Under the pieces are notes generated by a model that saw only the letters and a program-made list of their open reading frames with translations, did no database searches and had not been told where the DNA came from. The translations under genes and the position numbers were made by a program. A stretch of 23,068 bases of DNA from Odoribacter sp. UBA944. GTDB lineage: Bacteria; Bacteroidota; Bacteroidia; Bacteroidales; Marinifilaceae. This document shows, piece by piece, positions 16,001 through 23,043 of this stretch; the first letter of the stretch is position 1, and every line of letters begins with the position of its first letter. The stretch covers positions 1 through 23,068 of the forward strand of contig DBDA01000035.1 of the NCBI GenBank assembly GCA_002293375.1. The letters are read 5' to 3'.

Positions 16001-16128
16001 GGACCCCTTATTCGGTCTTTATCCCCACCCGGCACATCTTCAATTGCGGGGAGACAGATACATTCGGATTCGGAGAGATGACGATCGGAGAAACGTGTAT
16101 TATCGACCGTATGGAGAGCGGTAATTAA
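13072..16128 (+). CDS. Baseplate J/gp6-like protein (Pvc11-like)
   Basis: A 1018-residue baseplate wedge protein. The N-terminal 130 residues are mostly helical (IEADMLSLLQQAEVIAGFIRYY; LLFTFLQQLHRMADRFNKRW). A long strand-rich middle follows (about 140-760). The C-terminus (about 775-1018) contains the recognisable baseplate J/gp47-like block: YATHRGKAVTPRDFERIVLQAFPQVGKVKC, VVTLVVVPRQ and AEIEAYLKERCSATISKVDALNPLYEEVFLRCRLKF. In contractile machines this wedge forms the iris that holds the baseplate ring closed around the hub until firing. A run of ten G at 15304-15313 sits in the codons for Gly745-Val748, just before the J-like block. Loss of frame there would remove the whole conserved C-terminus. 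The spacing to gp25 is 3 bp and to the next gene 12 bp. Confidence 0.9.
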   Translation: MRNGDGLSRKKRLERLSVPRLFTVIEADMLSLLQQAEVIAGFIRYYNLNNEQEGHFDQLLPHLHEWIRLYSQGKRPVFDGTTEPSQALLFTFLQQLHRMADRFNKRWEQLPYWYLNETLGIENLPARPDSLWVAFRSELCPGVVLPKETKFIFGTTEGAGSVYHLKDETVVEQTTVYRLLSWQYKKEKKRYPASALDCVTSVESGHGQPGFILSSVSLLLRKGRRSVTIRFESETPALTDFIRQAKSVPESPFDGWTDEEIADKLLTGIFRLQISTADGWKEIEHYHLTNEQEAGCDHFVLKFTLSENFPPTSGCMAEVHGLDTRHSSLKVELNCDAWLYPYSWIRNVQLKRIGIYTEVEGISDFPVYNDLGRIDNSKPFAPFGINTEQGAWLVVGNYEMATKNAHSIDLHIQWGELPDMETGLYGYYQGYGSDIDNCSFWVKTEFLREHQWQTDADSPLLPLFDTVGKSADGMPLKQARLAGKSVLKRIDINQMPPIIIDEEFYEYDIRTRSGFARLVLEDPPMGFGEKRYRQLFTGQMLHKAARKKSGALLNPPMTPRIERMTLSYRAQDWIELPKINKDDRHELWHLSPLGYKKVYPQSGSREIPLIYSVDHNMHILLGLENIRGGELLHFYFDFVPMRLEVEGENDPALAWYWGDGYTWEAIPDGVITRDSTRNFFVSGEMVFSMPEKFPDCLYDKEGVFWLRAAVVKGQEFIAEPSRIYINATELIRDQDEQAFVPGLEGGGVQPVNEISGLSEIYIISAPHREHTAEDDRHKLMRVSEYATHRGKAVTPRDFERIVLQAFPQVGKVKCLPAFDAKGGWRKGVVTLVVVPRQTIPGENKAWIPQASSGLLAEIEAYLKERCSATISKVDALNPLYEEVFLRCRLKFASGYSLGGCRSALWKVCNDIIAPWQKSRRLPVFDYRLQLSKFRTVIEKKEFVEKLEFLSLVRIAKTGDDEYRIDEYYQDEEVIAPGTPYSVFIPTRHIFNCGETDTFGFGEMTIGETCIIDRMESGN
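15304..15313 (+). repeat. Ten-G homopolymer in the baseplate J-like gene
   Basis: Ten consecutive G bases encode Gly-Gly-Gly plus the first base of a Val codon. Losing one G brings a TAA at 15323-15325 into frame, and gaining one brings a TGA at 15327-15329 into frame, so either slip truncates the protein within a few codons. Homopolymers of this length are the classic substrate for slipped-strand phase variation, though a sequencing or assembly length error must also be considered. Confidence 0.9.
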
Positions 16129-16140
16129 AGAAACAGAAGT

Positions 16141-16896
16141 ATGCCCAAACGCAATAGACAGACGCTCCGGGAGAGGTACAAGCCCGGATACCGAATCTCG
16201 GTAGAAGACATGTACGATTTGATCGATTCGACGATCAATATTTTAGACGACGGATTTTCCAAACAACCGGAAACAGGCATAGCGCTTACTCCGACCGGAG
16301 GAAACAACAGCGTACTCTCTATTTTCCGGAAAACAGGGGACGATCTTCCCGAATGGCAGATCACGATCCACCACGATACAGGCGACTTGTGCGTCAGAAA
16401 TCCTTGTCCGGAAGGGAACATACCAGTAGCTGTGTTGAAACGCGACGGTCTTGTGGAACTGGGGAGCGAAATGGGCGGATTGACGGTGAAAGGAAAATTG
16501 AAGATGCCGGAACGCATAGGAACGTTTCTCTGCGGAGAGGTACCTGCAGACGGTCGCTGGCACGATATTACCGATCCGCTGGAGGGATGTTGGGCGTTGG
16601 AAGTGGTGGCAGGCTGCGGAAGGAGAGATCGCGGAAAATATGCCTTGACGGTAGCGACTGCTATTCACTGTTTCGGAGCCCGCCGGATCACTCAAACTTC
16701 CTCCCACCGGGGATTCGGCAGCCGGATCCGCCTGAAATGGGTAAAAAAGAGAGGCGCTTGCCGGTTGCGGATCAAAACCCGTTTCCGGTACGGCAAGGAG
16801 GCTCTGATCCGGTATCATATCTCCAAACTCTGGGATTCACCGTTTATGGAAACAAAACAGGAGCATGTTCATACCTCGGAGAGAAAAAAAGGATAA
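16141..16896 (+). CDS. Unrecognised fibre-like/receptor-binding candidate of the injection locus
   Basis: A 251-residue protein beginning MPKRNRQTLRERYKPGYRIS. I cannot assign a family with confidence. A short helical N-terminus (YRISVEDMYDLIDSTINILDDGF, about 17-39) resembles the particle-attachment ends of tail-fibre-like proteins. Next come alternating strands with an ALTPTGGNNSVLSIF and ITIHHDTGDLCVRNP pattern, a GGLTVKGKLKMPERIG turn that looks like a fibre shaft or hinge, then a compact C-terminal domain (about 130-232) with EVPADGRWHDIT, CWALEVVAGCG, YALTVATAIHCFG and a very basic RIRLKWVKKRGACRLRIKTRFRYGK region. Seven cysteines are unusual for this array. It lies between two baseplate genes and overlaps the next by 32 bp. 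A surface fibre or adhesin is my best guess. Confidence 0.72.
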   Translation: MPKRNRQTLRERYKPGYRISVEDMYDLIDSTINILDDGFSKQPETGIALTPTGGNNSVLSIFRKTGDDLPEWQITIHHDTGDLCVRNPCPEGNIPVAVLKRDGLVELGSEMGGLTVKGKLKMPERIGTFLCGEVPADGRWHDITDPLEGCWALEVVAGCGRRDRGKYALTVATAIHCFGARRITQTSSHRGFGSRIRLKWVKKRGACRLRIKTRFRYGKEALIRYHISKLWDSPFMETKQEHVHTSERKKG

Positions 16897-18769
16897 TTTC
16901 TATATCCGTTTACAGGAGCGATCCATAGAGATGCTCCAGCAATTGAGCGGCGCGGTGTGGAGTGACTACAATCCCCACGATCCGGGTGTAACGATGCTCG
17001 ATTTGCTGAATTATGCCCTGCTGGAACTGGAATATAAATTGAATTTTCCGTTCGAAGAATATTTGGGGGGAAAAGAGGGCGGTGAACTTCATACGCAACG
17101 TCTCGGTGTGCCCGTTCCGGACGATTTTTTCTCAGATGCTGTCGTCACTCCGGCCGATTACGAACAACTGATCCTGGAGCAAAAGATTGAGGGGATCAAA
17201 GATTGCCGGGTTACCTTGGACGAACGCGGCCTCTACCGGATCGTAGTAGAAACGATTGACGGATCCGATCTGTACGGCATCCGGAGGGCGGTAGAAAAAC
17301 TGTACCACGCCCACCGCAATCTCTGTGAAAATCTGGGAGAGATCGGTTTCGGAAAAATAAGTGGAAGAAGGAAGCGGACACCGGACGAACGGCCTTCGAT
17401 CCGACCCGGCCTCTCTCCCATCCTCTCCTACGGGATGGCTACCGGAACGTACCGTTCGGTGCAATTGGATTTTCCCGATTGTTATGGCATCAACGAAAAT
17501 GGTATTCCGGTCGGAGCAACCGCAGAACACCACGCCCGGATCCGCCAGTTAAAGGGCTATCTGCTGATCTTTGATTACCTGATGAAACATGCTACCGGAC
17601 AAGCGGCGGCCGCCTCCGGACTCTTTGAACTGTCGGGTCGAACGCCTTATTACAAAGTACCGGCTATTCAGATCCCGGGCATAAGAGAGTTTATCGACCG
17701 GGAGCGCATCTCCGCCGCCCGCATAGATCGAAGTGATTTCAGAAAGGTGCAAAAATCCCGCTATTTAGATATGCTGGATGTGATCTACGGCGAAGATACT
17801 TCCACCCTTTTTACCCGCCATTTCCGAACGCTTTCCGAAGTAAACCGCTTGCGGGCGGAACTGCTTGCACAATTGCCCAGGTTACACGCCGAACGGTTCC
17901 GGTCCTTCGACTTGTCGGACGAAAATCCGGGTGCCGTCCCGGGGGTTAAGAGGTTCCTGTCCGCTTTCCTCGGCTTTCTGTTAACCGAAGAAAAGCCCCT
18001 GACACACATTTTCAGTCACCACCACCTGAAATTGATCCGCGACAGTCGTTTTTTCGACCGGCAAAGCATCCTTCCCAATCTCGAATTCCTCTTCCGGGAA
18101 GCCGGTCACAATTGGGACCCGGCTGATGTCGAAACGATTCCGCATACAGAGATCGTTTACAACGAACAGGCGGTGCATCGATTACGCAAGCGGATCAATC
18201 TGTTGTGGCACAATATTATATTTGAAAGTTTCTTGGTATACGGACAGGAATCTGATTACTACCGGATCGTACATTTGAAGAAAGAGGAAGAGTATTTGTT
18301 GGTATTTAAACACCCGCAAATGGAGCGGTGGATCAACTTAGGTGCATTCCGCTCCAGAGAGGGGCTGATCGAAACCGCCAATATCCTGTGGCAATTCCTG
18401 ACCCAATTGGTTTACGAATGTTCTTCGTTTTATCTGCTGGAGCATATTCTTTTAAACGACGGCGCCGGCGAAACGGCGAATCCGGACGAAAATCACACAT
18501 TATCGGTTCTTATACCTTACTGGGTGCAAAAGTTGTATCATCCTGCACAGTATGAAAGTTTGCTTACGGAACGGTTGCCCGCACACCTTGAGGTGCGCTT
18601 CCTGTGGTTGCACGCCGATCGGCTTTATAGTTTCGAACATCTCTATTTTTCGTGGAAGAAAGCATTATCGAGCCGCCAATCGGCACTGGCGGGCAGGCTG
18701 GCTATCGAAATCAGGCAGTTTTTGGAAAATACCCCGGCTTATGAACACGGTTACGAAAATAACGCTTGA
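16865..18769 (+). CDS. Baseplate wedge protein (Pvc12/gp7-like)
   Basis: A 634-residue protein whose N-terminus has the hallmark WSDYNPHDPGVTMLDLLNYA (about residues 36-55), the conserved DPHDPG-like motif of the large baseplate wedge proteins that partner the J-like protein. Other landmarks are VVTPADYEQLILEQKIEGIKDCRV (about 93-117), FPDCYGINENGIPVG (about 203-217) and IRQLKGYLLIFDYLMKH (about 225-241), a motif seen in Bacteroidota members of this family. The remainder is largely helical with many aromatic residues. It should form the outer wedge of the baseplate and anchor fibres. It begins inside the 251-residue gene (32-bp overlap) and ends inside the tape-measure gene (29-bp overlap), so the three are probably co-translated. 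Confidence 0.85.
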   Translation: MFIPRREKKDNFYIRLQERSIEMLQQLSGAVWSDYNPHDPGVTMLDLLNYALLELEYKLNFPFEEYLGGKEGGELHTQRLGVPVPDDFFSDAVVTPADYEQLILEQKIEGIKDCRVTLDERGLYRIVVETIDGSDLYGIRRAVEKLYHAHRNLCENLGEIGFGKISGRRKRTPDERPSIRPGLSPILSYGMATGTYRSVQLDFPDCYGINENGIPVGATAEHHARIRQLKGYLLIFDYLMKHATGQAAAASGLFELSGRTPYYKVPAIQIPGIREFIDRERISAARIDRSDFRKVQKSRYLDMLDVIYGEDTSTLFTRHFRTLSEVNRLRAELLAQLPRLHAERFRSFDLSDENPGAVPGVKRFLSAFLGFLLTEEKPLTHIFSHHHLKLIRDSRFFDRQSILPNLEFLFREAGHNWDPADVETIPHTEIVYNEQAVHRLRKRINLLWHNIIFESFLVYGQESDYYRIVHLKKEEEYLLVFKHPQMERWINLGAFRSREGLIETANILWQFLTQLVYECSSFYLLEHILLNDGAGETANPDENHTLSVLIPYWVQKLYHPAQYESLLTERLPAHLEVRFLWLHADRLYSFEHLYFSWKKALSSRQSALAGRLAIEIRQFLENTPAYEHGYENNA

Positions 18770-21653
18770 TCTTCAAACGGATCACCAGCCGTTCGCACAC
18801 TCGCTGTACGGATCGTGGGACTCTTTCTTTACCCGTAGCATCGAACGTACCGTCGACGAAATTCTGGCTCACTACGATCAGCCCGGAGAACACCTGGCGG
18901 TTGAACTGCTCCGGTTAGACCTGGGCGTCATTGAAGAGGAGAAATTCTACGAAGACTTTCCCCGCCTGTTGAGGGAGAAGTTAGACGAAGCTTTATCGCA
19001 GTTGGAACACAGCGTCCGGTCTGGAGAGGTACAGGCCGTCAAAGCCACCCTCACGGAGGATGCCTATACACTGCTGACACTCTTTCTGTTGCATGGAAGG
19101 ATCGATCCGGTACAGTTAGGTAAGTATGGAAATCTGAACGCCCTATTTTTGTTGGTAGTCCGGCAAAGCGGCAAACGTTTCACCGCTTTTCTCCGAACAT
19201 ACGGACACTACACCGGCCTGCAGGAACGGATCGTCCGGCAGTTCGACGAAGAGTCTTTAGAAACGGGCGTACGCCTGCTCCAACCGGGAGGAGGCACTTT
19301 TATCTGTTCGTACATACGATTCCTGCACAAGCGTTACCCCCAATTGGAACGTCCGGCCGTCAGCCGGGGCGATTACCGCTATGCGGTCTGGAGCGTCGTG
19401 TACGGCTACCTATTGAGTAACAGAAGCTCGTATTTCAACCGCAAAAGTTTTCTCATACAGACGTTGGTTGCATTGGCTGCCCGGCTGAACCGCACGTTCG
19501 GATACCTGACCGCTTTGCTGGCCGACGAGATCCCCGAATCGCCGGACGAATCGGCTGCTTTGCCGGAACTGCTCGCCCTGTTACGGGAAATTAACCGGGA
19601 AAATTGGAGGAAAGAGATGCACCGGGCCGCATTCGATCCGAAATCTTTTTACCGCTTTCTCGGCGAAGCCTGGAAACAGGAGGTGGTTACCCGGACCGGA
19701 CCGGAGATAGCCCACAGCCTGCTGGAGATACTCTCCCGGAAAGAGAGTTGCCGGGCTTTTATCGGGTTGTTGAAAGAGGAGGAGGTGATCCGGTTGGTAC
19801 CATTGGTGGTGCCGGAGGAACATCTCTTTGTCACCGCTTACGCCCGGGAATTAGAGCGGCATAAGGAGAAAGGTGCCTTTGAAGGACGGGCCGGCGGGGA
19901 GTTTTCCAAACTGAAATGGTTCGTCATTTTTCCGATTTTACTTGAAAACCAGGGAAGTGCGTTTAATCGAAAATCTTTTATCCGACAGGTACTGAAGGAG
20001 TTGGTTGCACATTACAACCTCTCGTGGAAGGGCATTCTCCTGTTTTTAACGGGAAAAACATACATCCACCTGCTCGGCCGCGAATTGGGGGAGATTTTCC
20101 GTTCGTTGGTGGCCGAACTGGAACGAAGCACGGCTCCGAAAGAGCATAAACAATATCGGGATACTATTGAAAAAGCCGTCGTGCTGATCGGGCAGAGCAA
20201 GCCGAATGCTGCTACCGGCGAACAAAGACAGTTTTTACAGGAGATACTGTCGAATGAATGGAGTCGCAAAGAGCTCCTTGAGCGGATAACAGAACAGGAG
20301 CGGGAGAAACTTTTAACGCTTCTAATCCCAAAAGAGAAGGAGTATATTCTGACTTACTCCCGAAGCTTGATCGCGTCCGTCGGCCGGCACTCCGAAATTT
20401 CCGGTAAAACGGCCGGAGGATTCGACCGGTTGGTGTGGTTTTTTATTTTCGGGTTATTGGCGGAGAAAACGACAAACCGGTTCAACCGCCGCGCTTTTGC
20501 CCGCCGAACACTGACCGGCCTTTCGTCCCATTACAATCTTTCTTATGCCGATCTGCTGACGCTGTTGTATCGTTACTCGGAATCTACCCGCTTACCGGAA
20601 GTGATCGCAGGGGTGATTCACGAATTGTACGACGAGGAGCGACAGGTTTGGCTTACCCATGCCTTGTCGGTTCCGGGAGAGAAGGCAAAAGAGAAATTAG
20701 TGCAACAACTCTCTCCCGAGGCAGCTGATTTCGCGCCGGAGTTTTTCCGGTTGCTCGAATGGCTCTTCCGGAGCGGAAACGGGTATCCGGCCAGCACATC
20801 CGATTTGAACGGCGTACCGGAGTGGCAAACCTTTTTGCCCCGGTTTCAAAACGACAAATGGGAATGGCTGTTCCAGTGGATCTTCACAAACTCCCGACCG
20901 GTATTCGAAGCGAAAGCATTTGTCCAGGAGATGTTGCTATTGATCAGCCGGCACTACCGGATCAACCGGACGCTTCTGGAACAGGGTGTCCGAAGAGCGT
21001 TGAAACAGATGCCCGGAAAATGGTCTTCCGGTGTAGCAACAACGATCTATCGCCTCTTTCCCGCCCGGGAAGAACAAAACAACCCGCCTGATTTACCGGT
21101 TCCTGCAACGTTTACGCATCCTTCCGCCCTACCCGATATCCCCCGGGAAGCAATTTTTGTAGAGAATGCCGGGATCGTTTTGCTGACTCCTTTTTTGCCG
21201 CGCCTTTTTGACCTGTTCCAACTCATCGAAAAGGGCGATTTTCCAAACGAAGCGTGCCGAATCCGGGCGATATTCCTGATGCAGTATGCAGTATACGGAA
21301 AGGAACGAACAACATTTGGCGAGCACGAATTGTTCCTGAACAAAGTGCTGACTGGTTTCCCAAACAGAAAAAGTGCGCCCGTTTCCTGTGAAACAACGGA
21401 AGAGGAGTGCGAAACGGCTACATCACTGATTCAAAGTGCGTTACAACACTGGAAAAAATTAAACAACACATCGATCGCCGCCTTTCGGGAGGCTTTTCTC
21501 CGGCGCGAAGGGAAATGCGAAGAGAAAGAGGGTATGTTCCTATTGACCGTCGAAGAAAAAGCATACGACCTGTTGTTGGATTCGATTCCCTGGAATTTCA
21601 GAACTGTCAAATTTCCCTGGATGGAAAAATACATAGAGGTGAGGTGGAGATGA
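18741..21653 (+). CDS. Contractile injection system tape-measure protein (Pvc14/Afp14-like)
   Basis: The start ATG at 18741 (MNTVTKITLDLQTDHQ) is chosen over an upstream in-frame extension that only runs inside the preceding gene, giving 970 residues. The opening matches the family's N-terminus: a first strand followed by IERTVDEILAHYDQPGEHLAVELLRLDLGVI (about 36-66). Four internal repeats are visible, each with a Trp followed exactly 15 residues later by the Phe of an FNRKSF-like motif (Trp217, Trp393, Trp566, Trp707). The C-terminus carries GIVLLTPFLPRLFDLFQLI (about 815-835), another conserved block of the family. Such proteins set tube length during assembly. There are no membrane segments typical of phage tape measures. 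The ATPase gene overlaps its stop by 4 bp. Confidence 0.87.
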   Translation: MNTVTKITLDLQTDHQPFAHSLYGSWDSFFTRSIERTVDEILAHYDQPGEHLAVELLRLDLGVIEEEKFYEDFPRLLREKLDEALSQLEHSVRSGEVQAVKATLTEDAYTLLTLFLLHGRIDPVQLGKYGNLNALFLLVVRQSGKRFTAFLRTYGHYTGLQERIVRQFDEESLETGVRLLQPGGGTFICSYIRFLHKRYPQLERPAVSRGDYRYAVWSVVYGYLLSNRSSYFNRKSFLIQTLVALAARLNRTFGYLTALLADEIPESPDESAALPELLALLREINRENWRKEMHRAAFDPKSFYRFLGEAWKQEVVTRTGPEIAHSLLEILSRKESCRAFIGLLKEEEVIRLVPLVVPEEHLFVTAYARELERHKEKGAFEGRAGGEFSKLKWFVIFPILLENQGSAFNRKSFIRQVLKELVAHYNLSWKGILLFLTGKTYIHLLGRELGEIFRSLVAELERSTAPKEHKQYRDTIEKAVVLIGQSKPNAATGEQRQFLQEILSNEWSRKELLERITEQEREKLLTLLIPKEKEYILTYSRSLIASVGRHSEISGKTAGGFDRLVWFFIFGLLAEKTTNRFNRRAFARRTLTGLSSHYNLSYADLLTLLYRYSESTRLPEVIAGVIHELYDEERQVWLTHALSVPGEKAKEKLVQQLSPEAADFAPEFFRLLEWLFRSGNGYPASTSDLNGVPEWQTFLPRFQNDKWEWLFQWIFTNSRPVFEAKAFVQEMLLLISRHYRINRTLLEQGVRRALKQMPGKWSSGVATTIYRLFPAREEQNNPPDLPVPATFTHPSALPDIPREAIFVENAGIVLLTPFLPRLFDLFQLIEKGDFPNEACRIRAIFLMQYAVYGKERTTFGEHELFLNKVLTGFPNRKSAPVSCETTEEECETATSLIQSALQHWKKLNNTSIAAFREAFLRREGKCEEKEGMFLLTVEEKAYDLLLDSIPWNFRTVKFPWMEKYIEVRWR
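19380..20960 (+). repeat. Four degenerate protein-level repeats inside the tape-measure gene
   Basis: Each unit has W-x14-F-(N/E)-x-(K/R)-x-F followed by a hydrophobic helix and, in the first three, an Asn-containing stretch such as HYNLSW. The Trp anchors are residues 217, 393, 566 and 707, spaced 176, 173 and 141 residues apart. The second and third units also share the preceding helix (LVPLVVPEEHLFVTAYAREL against LLTLLIPKEKEYILTYSRSL). DNA identity is low, so the repeats are old and not prone to recombination. Confidence 0.75.
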
Positions 21654-22996
21654 ATCAGATCGTAAGAAATAAAATGCATGAGGTGACGAAAAGCGGAGGA
21701 ATGAGCGATCTATTTTTCTGGTTTCAACAGGAATGCAGGAATTCTCTTGCTCATTTCATGAGACAGGAAGCCATTCCGGAGCAACAAGCATATTACCCGG
21801 ATGCCGGAGCGTGGTTATTGGGCCAAAAATTGGATAAAAACGAAACAATCGTTTTCCTGCTTGCTCTGATGCCGCATATCCATCCCCCTTCACTGAATTT
21901 GTTCTTTATGCAGAACAAGGATCTCGATCGCCCCTACACCGAATTCGGAGGTTGGCGGGCCACTACGCACAACGGATTCCTGCCGACTGGAGAAACAGCG
22001 GTATTCCTGGTGTCAGGCGGGCGGACGGACGACTGGAAGACACGCCAGGAAGTGGTGCGTATACTCAATAAAACCCATTGGTTTTACAAAGAGAATATTT
22101 TGCGGTGCGAAGGGCAAGACGATGGGGAGCCCTTTCTGAGCGGGCGTTTAACAGTGTCGGACGAAGTACTCGCTCAAGTGTTCGAGACAGAGTACGAAGC
22201 AGCCTACAACGCATCGTTCCCGGCCCAACGCATCACCACACCGCTTGGGTGGAACGACTTGGTATTGCCATACAACCTGCACGAAGAGTTGGAGGATATT
22301 GTAAATTGGTTGGCGCACCAACAGGAGATCCGGAAAACCGGCCGGCTCGACCGATTCATCAAACCGGGTTATCGTTGCCTGTTTTACGGCCCTCCGGGTA
22401 CGGGAAAAACATTGACTGCCACGCTGCTTGGACAACGAAGCAGAATGGATGTTTACCGGGTCGACCTCTCTATGATCGTCTCCAAATACATTGGCGAAAC
22501 GGAAAAAAACCTCGCCAAGGTATTTGACAAAGCGCAACATCACCACTGGATCCTGTTTTTTGACGAAGCGGACGCCTTGTTCGGCCAACGCACAGAAACA
22601 AATAGTTCCAACGATCGCCATGCCAACCAGGAAGTAGCCTATCTGTTGCAACGAATAGAGAATTTTCCGGGGATGGTAATCCTTGCGACCAACCAGAAAG
22701 AACAGATCGATGAGGCGTTTTTTCGTCGCTTTCAGACGGCACTCTACTTTCCGATGCCCGACGAACAACTCCGCTATCAACTGTGGAACCAGATGCTGCC
22801 GGAGGAATGGTTGCCCGAAAAACCGGACGAATTGATCCGCGAAGCAGCTTCCTGTAAATTAACCGGCGGCAGCATGATCAACGTCCTTCAATTTTGCGCT
22901 GTCAAACTGTACGGCAACCCCACCGGCAAACTCACCCTTCATCTGCTTCGGCAAGCCATCGCCCGCGAACAGGAAAAGGAAGGAAAAATCCCCTAA
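21650..22996 (+). CDS. AAA+ ATPase of the injection system (Pvc15-like)
   Basis: The ATG at 21650 overlaps the tape-measure stop (ATGA) and gives 448 residues; a longer in-frame opening upstream lies within the tape-measure gene and is rejected. An N-terminal domain (about 1-200) of the type seen in Bacteroidota injection loci includes WLLGQKLDKNETIVFLLALMPHI. The AAA+ core has Walker A GPPGTGKT (247-254, Lys253), the pore-loop-like segment SKYIGETEKNL, Walker B FFDEADALFG (Asp305, Glu306), sensor-1 ILATNQ and an arginine-finger motif DEAFFRRFQ. In Afp/PVC the related ATPase is needed for assembly, perhaps by handling or loading other components. It is unlike ClpV, which recycles sheath in type VI secretion. 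It is the last gene of the array and is followed by a hairpin. Confidence 0.93.
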   Translation: MNQIVRNKMHEVTKSGGMSDLFFWFQQECRNSLAHFMRQEAIPEQQAYYPDAGAWLLGQKLDKNETIVFLLALMPHIHPPSLNLFFMQNKDLDRPYTEFGGWRATTHNGFLPTGETAVFLVSGGRTDDWKTRQEVVRILNKTHWFYKENILRCEGQDDGEPFLSGRLTVSDEVLAQVFETEYEAAYNASFPAQRITTPLGWNDLVLPYNLHEELEDIVNWLAHQQEIRKTGRLDRFIKPGYRCLFYGPPGTGKTLTATLLGQRSRMDVYRVDLSMIVSKYIGETEKNLAKVFDKAQHHHWILFFDEADALFGQRTETNSSNDRHANQEVAYLLQRIENFPGMVILATNQKEQIDEAFFRRFQTALYFPMPDEQLRYQLWNQMLPEEWLPEKPDELIREAASCKLTGGSMINVLQFCAVKLYGNPTGKLTLHLLRQAIAREQEKEGKIP

Positions 22997-23002
22997 ATGT
23001 GC

Positions 23003-23043
23003 AAGCCCTCCGTTTCTTTCTTTTTGATCGAAACGAAGGGCTT
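23003..23043 (+). terminator. Hairpin terminator after the injection-system array
   Basis: AAGCCCTCCGTTTC (23003-23016) pairs with GAAACGAAGGGCTT (23030-23043) in a 14-bp stem with a single C-A mismatch and a 13-nt loop. It begins 6 bp after the ATPase stop. The U-run after the stem is short, but the length and position support a terminator, possibly serving both strands. It marks the probable end of the transcript. Confidence 0.68.

Noticed and set aside
18552..18740. Upstream extension of the tape-measure reading frame
   Set aside because: The extension lies inside the Pvc12-like gene, and the family's normal N-terminus starts at the ATG at 18741.
21407..21649. Upstream extension of the ATPase reading frame
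   Set aside because: It overlaps conserved tape-measure sequence; the ATGA overlap at 21650 gives the family's normal N-terminus.
8129..22996. Prophage or remnant phage tail
   Set aside because: No capsid, portal, terminase, integrase or lysis genes are present. The DUF4255 cap, LysM hub, tape-measure and AAA+ ATPase are the signature set of injection systems.
8129..22996. Classical type VI secretion system
   Set aside because: There is no TssB/TssC sheath pair, TssJLM membrane complex or ClpV. The sheath is a single long protein, and the ATPase has one AAA+ core of the Pvc15 type.
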